Origin: an uncultured Clostridia bacterium | Lineage (GTDB): Bacteria > Bacillota_A > Clostridia > Christensenellales > Aristaeellaceae | Direction of reading: 5' to 3' | Assembly: GCA_947166205.1 (NCBI GenBank) | Contig: CAMVDI010000021.1 | Coordinates: 1 to 14,903, forward strand | DNA length: 14,903 nt | Part shown: positions 6,547-12,850 of the stretch, piece by piece | How the letters are laid out: each line of letters begins with the position of its first letter | Numbering within the stretch: position 1 is the stretch's first letter | Made by a program: the position numbers and the translations under genes | The notes under the pieces: generated by a model | Databases searched by the model: none | Told to the model about the DNA's origin: nothing | Seen by the model: the letters and a program-made list of their open reading frames with translations, nothing else

Positions 6547-7449
6547 TCAGGGCTGAGCCGCCTGATCCGCCAGCGACGTAAAAACGATCATGTCCGCGAT
6601 GTCCCGGGGCTTGGAGTCCCGGGCGTTGATCTTCTCCCCGCACAGCACGATGGCCGTGGAGTTGCCCCCGTCCAGATTGTAGGCCTGGAGCACGCCGCCC
6701 CGCTCCGTCAGCAGCTCCACGCACTCCGGCACGGTGAGCCCCGGCTCGTTCTGCTCCGGGCCCTCCGTGGCCAGGAAGAGATACTCCAGGGGGCCCGTCT
6801 GGCAGAAGATCATCCGCTGCGCACGGGTGGGATATCCGCAGGAGGTTTTCTCCGTGTAGTTGAACTTCTGGACCTCCCCGTCGGCGATGAGCCCCGGGCC
6901 GAAGCAGAAGGCCTCCCGGATCTGGTGATCCGCCTGGTAGGCGGCGATGCCCTCCCGGATCCGGCCCTGCCCTGTGGAGGGCGGAACCGCCAGGATCGTC
7001 AGATCGCCTTTTTCATCGATCATCAGCTCATCCCGGGTATAGGCCGGCACATCCCGCAGCAGCTGGCCGCCCCGGTAGACCACGCCGCTGCCGTGGCCGG
7101 AGAAGAAGTCCCCGTTCAGGGCCAGCACCGCGTTCGCCCGCTTCGCCATCGCCATGGGGTTCAGCGTCTTGTCCGTTCCCTTGGGGCCCGCCAGCGCCGT
7201 GCCCAGCTGGCAGGGATCCGAGATCTTCACCGAAACCCAGTAGATCTTCGTGTCATGGGCCGTGTCCGGCTCAATCCTGACGGAGATCGTCCCGTCGTCG
7301 TAGCTGAGGCCGTCGGCGCTCAGGGCGCTCTCCACCGGGGGGCGGACCGCCTTTTCCCCGGCGGGCGCCTCCCCCAGGGCGGCGCCGCTTCCCGCCAGCG
7401 CCGCGGCCAGGATCAGCGCCGGAATCCGCTTCAGAATCTTTCCTCGCAT
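6547..7449 (-). CDS. NAGPA-3, secreted phosphodiester glycosidase-family protein
   Basis: A 300-residue protein, the shortest of the four paralogues. The signal peptide is residues 1-26 (basic start MRGKILKR, hydrophobic 10-25). The PF09992 domain fills the rest: NGDFF at 112-116, the conserved AQRMIFCQTGPLEYLFL block at 210-226 and NLDGGNST at 258-265, with the closing strand DIADMIVFT at 283-291. These are the family's conserved active-site blocks. The likely activity is hydrolysis of a sugar-phosphodiester bond outside the cell; the substrate is unknown. AAGGAG at 7457-7462, 7 nt from the ATG, supports the start. It follows NAGPA-2 by 26 bp. The closest neighbour relative appears to be NAGPA-2, which shares AQRM-x2-CQTGPLEYL. 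A fragment of another copy lies downstream. Confidence 0.9.
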   Translation of the reverse strand: MRGKILKRIPALILAAALAGSGAALGEAPAGEKAVRPPVESALSADGLSYDDGTISVRIEPDTAHDTKIYWVSVKISDPCQLGTALAGPKGTDKTLNPMAMAKRANAVLALNGDFFSGHGSGVVYRGGQLLRDVPAYTRDELMIDEKGDLTILAVPPSTGQGRIREGIAAYQADHQIREAFCFGPGLIADGEVQKFNYTEKTSCGYPTRAQRMIFCQTGPLEYLFLATEGPEQNEPGLTVPECVELLTERGGVLQAYNLDGGNSTAIVLCGEKINARDSKPRDIADMIVFTSLADQAAQP

Positions 7450-7475
7450 AGGTCTTCTCCTTCCCCGCCCCTCGC

Positions 7476-8588
7476 TCAGGGCTCCTCCCAGGCGGTGGCA
7501 AAAAAGATGATATCCTTCAGGGGCCGGATCTTCCCGTTGTTCGGGGCGTTGACCTTGACCCAGTTCTTCCCGTTCTTGCGGAACACCAGGGTGGCGGAGG
7601 AGCCTCCGTCCAGGTTGTAGGCCTGCCGCACCCCCGGGAAGGAGCTGACCAGATCCACAAACTGGTCGATGTTCAGCCCTTTGGATCCCGGATCCTCCGG
7701 GCCCTCGCTGGTGATCAGCAGGTACTCCAGGGGCCCCGTCTGGCAGATCGCCATCCGCTGGGCCGCCTTGCCCGCCCCCAGGTTCACCCGGGTCCGCCCC
7801 CGCAGGGGCTCACCGTCCATGACCAGGGCGGGACCGAAGGTGAAGATGTTCACGCACTGATCCTGGATCGCCGCCACATCCTCGTCCTTCCCGTTCAGCA
7901 GGATGTGGAAGTCCCCGGCCTGATCCACGGCCAGGATGTCGAAATTGCCGTCGCAGCGCAGGCGGAGCATCTTTCCCTGGCGCATCAGCGCGCACCGCTC
8001 CACCCCGTCGCCGCCGCAGAAGTCCCCGTTGATGGCGACGACCGCGTTGACCCGCTTCGCCAGATCGTGGCCGGGGGTCTTGTTGTTGGAGGTCACCGGG
8101 GAGGCCAGCAGCGTCCGCAGCTGGGTGGGCGAGGCGATCTTCACCCGGGCGTAGACATAGTTCGTCTCATAGATCCGGCCCCATCCCAGGTTCACCGTGA
8201 TGGAGGGATCCGCGTATCCCGTGGCGGCCTCGCCCCCGTCCCGGTAGATGTAGCGGTCCGGCCAGGGCTCGATGGATTCCTTCCGGCTGTCCTGGTCCAC
8301 GGGGATCTCCGTGATCCGCCCGCCCTCCGCCGCCGGCAGCTCCAGCGCCGGAACAGGATCCAGTGCCGGGGCGGCTTCCGTCTCCGGGGCCGCGGTTTCC
8401 GCCGCTTCCGTTTCGCCCGCGGTTTCCGCGGCCGGGGCCGCCTCAGTCTCCGCGGTCTCAGCCGCCGTCTTCGCCGCTTCCGCTTCCGCCGTTTCCGCGG
8501 CCGTCTCCGCCCCCGCCGGCACGGTGGAAGCCATCATCATCGCCGCCAGCAGCGCCGCCAGCGTTCTTCCCCCAATTCTTCCCTTCAC
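7476..8588 (-). CDS. NAGPA-2, secreted phosphodiester glycosidase-family protein, GTG start
   Basis: I place the start at GTG 8588 (370 residues): TAAGGAG at 8595-8601 is 6 nt upstream and a signal peptide follows (basic VKGRIGGR, hydrophobic 9-20, cleavage after AGA near residue 27). The in-frame ATG at 8660 would prefix 24 residues lying inside the upstream gene and bury the signal. Residues 27-80 are an Ala/Glu/Thr-rich low-complexity stretch, probably a flexible linker across the wall. The PF09992 domain follows: NGDF at 187-190, AQRMAICQTGPLEYLLI at 276-292 and NLDGGSSA at 325-332. Cys191 replaces the second Phe of the usual NGDFF. The gene begins 10 bp after the DUF6273 gene, whose stop codon is part of the ribosome binding site, so the two are tightly coupled. 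Confidence 0.9.
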   Translation of the reverse strand: MKGRIGGRTLAALLAAMMMASTVPAGAETAAETAEAEAAKTAAETAETEAAPAAETAGETEAAETAAPETEAAPALDPVPALELPAAEGGRITEIPVDQDSRKESIEPWPDRYIYRDGGEAATGYADPSITVNLGWGRIYETNYVYARVKIASPTQLRTLLASPVTSNNKTPGHDLAKRVNAVVAINGDFCGGDGVERCALMRQGKMLRLRCDGNFDILAVDQAGDFHILLNGKDEDVAAIQDQCVNIFTFGPALVMDGEPLRGRTRVNLGAGKAAQRMAICQTGPLEYLLITSEGPEDPGSKGLNIDQFVDLVSSFPGVRQAYNLDGGSSATLVFRKNGKNWVKVNAPNNGKIRPLKDIIFFATAWEEP

Positions 8589-8594
8589 GTTCTT

Positions 8595-8601
8595 CTCCTT
8601 A
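8595..8601 (-). promoter_or_regulatory. Shine-Dalgarno site of NAGPA-2 built on the upstream stop codon
   Basis: TAAGGAG on the minus strand: its first three bases are the TAA that ends the DUF6273 gene (8599-8601). The 6-nt spacing to GTG 8588 decides the non-ATG start and indicates translational coupling. Confidence 0.75.
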
Positions 8602-9483
8602 CTGCTTCGGCGCGATGGTCCAGGGATCCTCCAGGGTCCCGGATCCGCCGGTGATCTCAAAGGCGTTCATGGCCAGATACAGCGCCGGGCGGACGCCGAT
8701 ATTGTCCCGGGCCACCTCCAGGCGCCCGATCTGCCCGCCGTCCTTCGTGGCCACCGCCTGCCTTCCGTCCGTCTTCGACTGGGTCCTGGCCCACCAGGGG
8801 CTGCAGGAGCCATATTTCGCCTGGAACACGTAGAGCCGGACCTCCTCCACGCTCACATGCTCCCCGGCCCGGCCCACGGTTCTCGCCCGGGGATCCGGAT
8901 ACTCGCTCTCCGGAAAGCCGTTGTCCCGGATGGCCCATTCCGTGCCCCAGGCCCGGCATCCGGGATCCTGGGCGATCTTCTTCGCGCTGGTGGTGCCCGG
9001 GTTCACGGATCCCAGGCCCAGGGACTTGTCCTTCATATCCTCCGTCGGAATCAGGAACACCTTTCCGTAGTCCCCGCAGGGCAGCAGCATGCCCATCTCC
9101 TCCGCCGTGAAGGCCGTCTCCGCGAAGGTGCCGTTCAGATACTCGCACAGCTCCGTCCCTGCGAAATCCCCCTTCAGCTCGTCCCGGTAGTCCACCCGGC
9201 TGAAGCCCGCCTTCTGCTCGTCGGTTTCGCACTCCCGCCGGGTGATGTGCATGGGCCGGGCGAACAGGATGTATTCGCTGAGCAGATAGGCCTTCTCCTC
9301 ATCCGCCGCCAGCACCCGCCAGAGGATGGGCCTCATCTCTCCCTCCGCCGTCTGCATATACTGCCCCAGCGTCAGATAGACGTATCCCCGCTCCCGGTCG
9401 TATCCCCGGATCTCCCCCTCCGCCCCGGCGAAGGCCCCCGGCAGCAGACAGGCCAGCAGCAAAAGCGCGATCAGGCGTTTCAT
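8599..9483 (-). CDS. Secreted DUF6273-domain protein
   Basis: A 294-residue protein with a signal peptide (residues 1-19, MKRLIALLLLACLLPGAFA, cleavage after AFA); Cys12 within LLAC could be a very early lipobox, but this is less likely. The body resembles DUF6273 proteins, which are common in gut Clostridia: an early ILWRVLA strand at 53-59, AYLLSEYIL at 65-73 and the characteristic NIGVRPALYL near the C terminus. The biochemical role of DUF6273 is not known to me; proteins with it are often exported or surface repeats. AAAGGAG at 9491-9497, 7 nt from the ATG, supports the start. It sits between the Lgt-like gene (37 bp before) and NAGPA-2 (10 bp after), which suggests it works in the same extracellular process as the glycosidase-family proteins. 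Confidence 0.8.
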   Translation of the reverse strand: MKRLIALLLLACLLPGAFAGAEGEIRGYDRERGYVYLTLGQYMQTAEGEMRPILWRVLAADEEKAYLLSEYILFARPMHITRRECETDEQKAGFSRVDYRDELKGDFAGTELCEYLNGTFAETAFTAEEMGMLLPCGDYGKVFLIPTEDMKDKSLGLGSVNPGTTSAKKIAQDPGCRAWGTEWAIRDNGFPESEYPDPRARTVGRAGEHVSVEEVRLYVFQAKYGSCSPWWARTQSKTDGRQAVATKDGGQIGRLEVARDNIGVRPALYLAMNAFEITGGSGTLEDPWTIAPKQ

Positions 9484-9520
9484 CTTCCGTCTCCTTTCCC
9501 TTTCCGCGGCCGGCTGGGCC

Positions 9521-10519
9521 TCAGGCGCCGGGGGCCGGCTTCGCCGCGGCCCTCCGCAGCCGGTTCACCGCCGCGAACATCAGGACGCAGCCGGCGCCGG
9601 ATATCAGATAGCAAAGATCCATGGGCATCCATTCGAGAAGGCTGATCTTCTTCTCCAGCGCGAATTCCATCGCGATGACCAGCACCGCGCCGCCGCAGAG
9701 CAGCGCCAGGGAAACGCCCAGTCCCCGCCGGACCCGCAGCCAGCACACCGCCAGCAGGATCACCAGCAGCGCCGCGCACAGAATCTGGTTCACCCGGACG
9801 AAGCCCCATTTCGGGATATCGTCCTGCCGCAGGCTCTCGTACAGGATCCGGACCGCCGCGTAAAAGCTCAGGCTGAAGACCGCCCGGTTCCCGGCCCAGC
9901 CCTCCTTCATCCGGCAGACCCGCCAGAGCCCGGCCAGCAGGGCCAGGCCCGCCGGCAGGAAAACCGCCCAGCAGGCGTATCCGTAGAAGGCGTCCCGGAC
10001 CGCGAAGGGAAACCGGGCGAAGAATTCGCCCAGGGGTCCCGGCTCCTCCGCGGCCAGCAGGCTCATGCTGTTCTCCGTCAGGAACCAGTCCTCCACCTTC
10101 CATCCGTATCCCCCGCCGATGATTCCCTCCCCCAGGGCGCAGAAAGCCCCCAGCAGCAGGAAGGGCCCCGCCAGCAGGTCCGCCGTCCGCCCGAAGGAGG
10201 CCTTCGACCACCGGCAGGCCAGGCCCAGGGCACAGGCCGCCCCGATCAGGGCGCCCAGGAGCAGGTATCCCCCGCCGGGGAAGTCCCCCAGGACCTCGAA
10301 AAACTCATCCTCGATCATGTCCAGGCTGCACAGGCACCAGCCAAGATGGGCCGTGAACAGCCCCAGGGGCAGGGCCATCAGCCAGAAGTACTCCAGCCCC
10401 CGCTTCTCCCGCTCCCCCTTCGCCTGTCTCAGGCTCCAGACCGCGCCGATCCCCAGGGCCAGCGCCAGGGCCGCCCCCAGGGGAAAGATTTTCAGGCTTC
10501 CGATTTCCAGGGCTTCCAT
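9521..10519 (-). CDS. Lgt-like polytopic membrane protein with degenerate catalytic motifs
   Basis: A 332-residue protein with about eight or nine predicted membrane spans. Its order of motifs follows prolipoprotein diacylglyceryl transferase (Lgt). GGGYLLLGALIG at 82-93 aligns with the GGMSFHGGLIG type block but lacks the His. ALGEGIIGGGYGW at 128-140 aligns with the signature RLGNFINGELWG, with Arg, both Asn and Glu replaced. RILYESLRQDD at 224-234 keeps the Arg and Glu of the RxxxExxRxxD block, and VNQIL at 243-247 matches the following helix start. About 65 residues with two extra spans follow. Loss of the signature makes normal Lgt activity doubtful; it may be a pseudoenzyme or a transferase with other substrates. 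None of the exported proteins here has a good lipobox. Its ribosome binding site AGGAGG (10528-10533) lies inside NAGPA-1, whose stop is 3 bp upstream. Confidence 0.7.
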   Translation of the reverse strand: MEALEIGSLKIFPLGAALALALGIGAVWSLRQAKGEREKRGLEYFWLMALPLGLFTAHLGWCLCSLDMIEDEFFEVLGDFPGGGYLLLGALIGAACALGLACRWSKASFGRTADLLAGPFLLLGAFCALGEGIIGGGYGWKVEDWFLTENSMSLLAAEEPGPLGEFFARFPFAVRDAFYGYACWAVFLPAGLALLAGLWRVCRMKEGWAGNRAVFSLSFYAAVRILYESLRQDDIPKWGFVRVNQILCAALLVILLAVCWLRVRRGLGVSLALLCGGAVLVIAMEFALEKKISLLEWMPMDLCYLISGAGCVLMFAAVNRLRRAAAKPAPGA

Positions 10520-10522
10520 GCC

Positions 10523-11590
10523 TTATTCCTCCTGCCAGGCGGACGCGAAATACAGAATATCGCTGATCTGCCGGTGTCCGGGGGTGGTATGGATCCGCTC
10601 CCCCTTCAGCACCACGTTGGTGGATCCGCCGCCGTCCAGGTTGTAGGCCATGACGCATTCCGGGAACAGGTACGCGATATAGTCCGCGAACTCCTGGAGG
10701 GTCATGCCCATGGATCCGTCGGTCTTGCCGTAGGCCTCCACAACGGCGTACTCCAGGGGCCCCAGCTGCAGCACGGCCACCCGCTGCTGGGAATACTTCC
10801 ACTGGAACTCCCCGCTCCTGGCCACGCTGGTTTCGGCGATGGTCCGGGCCTGGCCGTTCTCCACCAGCACGGGGCCCAGGGTGAAGGTGTTGATGATGGT
10901 CGTCCCCTCCGGCAGGGACGCCATGTAGGCCTCCCCGTCCGCCTCCGCGGCGCCGTAGATGGCGGAGAAGTTTCCGTCCTGATCGATGAACAGCACGTCC
11001 CGCTTGCCGTTCAGCTTGTTCCGGTAGAACTCGCCCTGGCGCAGCACGTAGCCCGTCTTTCCGTGATACTTGAAGAAGTCCCCGTTCACCGCCGCCACCG
11101 CGTTCTTCTGCTTCGCCATGTCCGCCGCTTCCACGAATCCGCCCTTCTTGTAGCTGTCGAAGGACATGGCGGTGCGGACCTGGCTCGCGTTCGCCACCCG
11201 GATATAGGTGACGGAGCTCTGGATCTGCTTCGCCTTGTAGGCGGGCAGCAGGGTGGCGTATTCGCAGCGCACGGTGATGGAGGGGTCCTCATAGAAGTGC
11301 CAGGCGAATTTCGACACCGCCGCGTCCTTCTCCGTGGGCGCCCAGGTCCGGGTCTCCGGGTCGTACTTCAGCACCTTGGGCTGGGCCGTTCCGAAGGAGA
11401 GCACCCGCTCGTCCGTCAGCGCCTCCTCCCCGGGGATCAGGGTCCAGTTCGCCTCCGGCGCGGGCAGGCCCGGCACCTTCTGGTCCAGGGGCAGCTCCAC
11501 GATCTCCGCCTGGGAGGGGCTGGATACCAGAAATACCAGGGAAAGGATCATCAGGCCGATGACCGTCCATCTGACAGCGCGCGTGTTCAT
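10523..11590 (-). CDS. NAGPA-1, secreted phosphodiester glycosidase-family protein
   Basis: A 355-residue protein. The signal peptide is residues 1-28 (hydrophobic 10-22, cleavage after SQA). Residues 29-125 are an N-terminal extension not shared in detail with the sister proteins. The PF09992 domain follows: NGDFF at 169-173, QQRVAVLQLGPLEYAVV at 268-284 and NLDGGGST at 317-324, then SDILYFASAW at 343-352. These match the conserved blocks of the family, so extracellular hydrolysis of a sugar-phosphodiester bond is likely but the substrate is unknown. AGGAGG at 11599-11604, 8 nt from the ATG, supports the start. It is the first of the four paralogues; the 184-bp spacer before it is a hairpin-rich minisatellite. 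Its last codons contain the ribosome binding site of the Lgt-like gene. Confidence 0.92.
   Translation of the reverse strand: MNTRAVRWTVIGLMILSLVFLVSSPSQAEIVELPLDQKVPGLPAPEANWTLIPGEEALTDERVLSFGTAQPKVLKYDPETRTWAPTEKDAAVSKFAWHFYEDPSITVRCEYATLLPAYKAKQIQSSVTYIRVANASQVRTAMSFDSYKKGGFVEAADMAKQKNAVAAVNGDFFKYHGKTGYVLRQGEFYRNKLNGKRDVLFIDQDGNFSAIYGAAEADGEAYMASLPEGTTIINTFTLGPVLVENGQARTIAETSVARSGEFQWKYSQQRVAVLQLGPLEYAVVEAYGKTDGSMGMTLQEFADYIAYLFPECVMAYNLDGGGSTNVVLKGERIHTTPGHRQISDILYFASAWQEE
10528..10533 (-). promoter_or_regulatory. Shine-Dalgarno site of the Lgt-like gene inside NAGPA-1
   Basis: AGGAGG on the minus strand is formed by the last codons of NAGPA-1 (Gln-Glu-Glu) and lies 8 nt before the ATG at 10519. 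With only 3 bp between the genes, their translation is probably coupled. Confidence 0.75.
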
Positions 11591-11643
11591 TCGCTCTTCC
11601 TCCTCGCAACTCCGTTTCAGGTTCTTCCTCCGGGCTTCCCGGG

Positions 11644-11758
11644 GCGGGCGGCGGGTTTCCTCCGCCGGGGCCCCGCGGCGGGCTTTCTCCGCCGGGGCCC
11701 CGCGGCGGGCTTTCTCCGCCGGGGCGGCTCAGCCGCCCGCCTTCCGGCCCGGGGCCGG
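11644..11758. repeat. GC-rich 27-bp minisatellite with strong hairpins
   Basis: Two identical 27-bp units (11671-11697 and 11698-11724) and one diverged unit (11644-11670) lie between the LRR gene and NAGPA-1. Each unit begins CCCCGCGGCGGG and ends CTCCGCCGGGG on the plus strand; on the minus strand it can fold with arms CCCCGGCGG and CCGCCGCGGGG (2-nt bulge) around a purine-rich loop. A perfect 7-bp stem GGGCGGC/GCCGCCC (11722-11728 / 11732-11738) and a palindrome CCGGCCC/GGGCCGG (11744-11750 / 11752-11758) follow. No T tract accompanies them. The rest of 11591-11774 holds only the NAGPA-1 ribosome binding site. Confidence 0.85.
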
Positions 11759-11774
11759 GGGCGTTCCGTTTCGT

Positions 11775-12746
11775 TTACGGATCCTTCTCCGTCTTGACCT
11801 GGGGCACAGGCACGTCCCAGCCGATATACTCGCTGTGGTCAAAGATCCAGTGGATCGTGTCGTAATGGGTGTGATGGCGCCAGCTGGTGCCCGGAAACTG
11901 CTTCTGGTTCCTGTCCATCCGGTTTCCCGTGGCGCCGTAGCTCCAGGTCACCACCTCGCAGTTCGGATGCAGCTGCCTGAACCGCTCGATCTCCGCCTCC
12001 GGCAGCCACCAGTTGCCCATGGTCCACAGGCGCTCCAGGTTCTGCAGCCCGTCCAGCGGGGACAGGTCCCGGATATCGTTGTATCCGATGTTCAGGTCCC
12101 GCAGCTGGGTCATCCCGGAGAGGGGGGACAGGTCCGTGATATAGTTCTTGAAGATCTCCAGGTACTCGATCTCCGTCTGCCCCGCCAGGGCGCCGATATC
12201 CTTCAGCCCGTTGTCCGCCACGATCAGGATCTTCAGCGGGGCCGTCTCCCGCAGGAAGTCCAGGGAGTGCACGTTCATATGCCCGATATCCAGCGCCTTC
12301 AGGTCCTTCAGATACGTGAAGTACCAGGTCTGGGCCCTGGTGATCTGGGGCTGCCTGCCCAGGGTGGAATAGGCGGTCATGTCCGTCCGCAGCACGTGGG
12401 AGGGATTCAGGGTGATGGTCATCCCGAATTCCACGTCCGGGTGATGCTCCATCAGCGGCGGAATCTCCTTCAGCACCGTCTGCTTTCCCCAGAGGTTCAC
12501 CCGCTTCAGGTTCGGCCTCCGGTCCAGCAGCGCGTCCAGCTCCGGCAGGCTCACCCGGCCGTCCCCCTCAAAGGTGACCTCCGTGTCCTCCGGGGAGATC
12601 TCCGCGCCCCAGAAGACCTCCGTCTCCGGGGCCGCGGCCTCCCGGGCCGGAACCTCCGCCGTCTCCGGGGCCTCCGCCCGGACCGGGGCCGCCAGCGCCC
12701 AGATCAGCGCCGCCGCCGCGATCCCCCTCCACAGCCATTTTCTCAT
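11775..12746 (-). CDS. Secreted leucine-rich-repeat protein
   Basis: A 323-residue exported protein. The signal peptide is residues 1-24 (MRKWLWRG start, cleavage after VRA). Residues 25-45 are Ala/Glu/Pro/Thr-rich. Residues 60-115 resemble a first LRR-like unit (VSLPELDALLDRRPNLKRVNL). Residues 122-302 are a second LRR module with LKALDIGHMNVHSLDFL, ITDLSPLSGMTQLRDLNIGYNDIRDLSPL and a capped end at NCEVVTWSY. This module lines up from MTA(Y/F)STL through to HY(D/E)xxxxxF with residues 41-220 of the LRR-RCC1 protein. LRR proteins of this type usually bind proteins or glycans at the cell surface. No wall anchor is visible. The ribosome binding site is modest (AAAGGAAA, 12751-12758) with a small hairpin just upstream. 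It follows uvrA by 104 bp; its kinship with the LRR-RCC1 protein ties it to the NAGPA block. Confidence 0.88.
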   Translation of the reverse strand: MRKWLWRGIAAAALIWALAAPVRAEAPETAEVPAREAAAPETEVFWGAEISPEDTEVTFEGDGRVSLPELDALLDRRPNLKRVNLWGKQTVLKEIPPLMEHHPDVEFGMTITLNPSHVLRTDMTAYSTLGRQPQITRAQTWYFTYLKDLKALDIGHMNVHSLDFLRETAPLKILIVADNGLKDIGALAGQTEIEYLEIFKNYITDLSPLSGMTQLRDLNIGYNDIRDLSPLDGLQNLERLWTMGNWWLPEAEIERFRQLHPNCEVVTWSYGATGNRMDRNQKQFPGTSWRHHTHYDTIHWIFDHSEYIGWDVPVPQVKTEKDP

Positions 12747-12762
12747 ACGGTTTCCTTTCTTC

Positions 12763-12780
12763 CGCCGGCTTTCTCCGGCG
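12763..12780 (-). other. Small hairpin in the leader of the LRR gene
   Basis: A perfect 6-bp stem CGCCGG/CCGGCG with loop AGAAAG on the minus strand ends a few bases before the LRR gene's ribosome binding site (12751-12758). The stretch GGAGAAAGCC is also present in each 27-bp unit at 11644-11724. It may affect ribosome access or be a member of a genome-wide intergenic repeat. Otherwise the 12747-12850 spacer shows no promoter or T-tailed terminator that I can support. Confidence 0.45.
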
Positions 12781-12850
12781 TTCTCCGGATCTTCACCGGC
12801 AGTTTTCCCCTATTCCTTCGGAGCGCCTCCGGAACCACCCGTCCGCGCCC

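Noticed and set aside
5059..7620. Very long plus-strand open frame of 853 codons
   Set aside because: It lies opposite NAGPA-4, NAGPA-3 and the start of LRR-RCC1, shows no domain, is rich in Arg, Gly, His and Pro as expected for antisense of GC-rich genes, and has no ribosome binding site.
8589..8660. Longer N terminus for NAGPA-2 from the ATG at 8660
   Set aside because: It would overlap the DUF6273 gene by about 60 bp and bury the signal peptide; TAAGGAG fits GTG 8588.
11644..11724. 27-bp repeats as a CRISPR array
   Set aside because: The units are directly adjacent with no unique spacers, and no cas genes are present.
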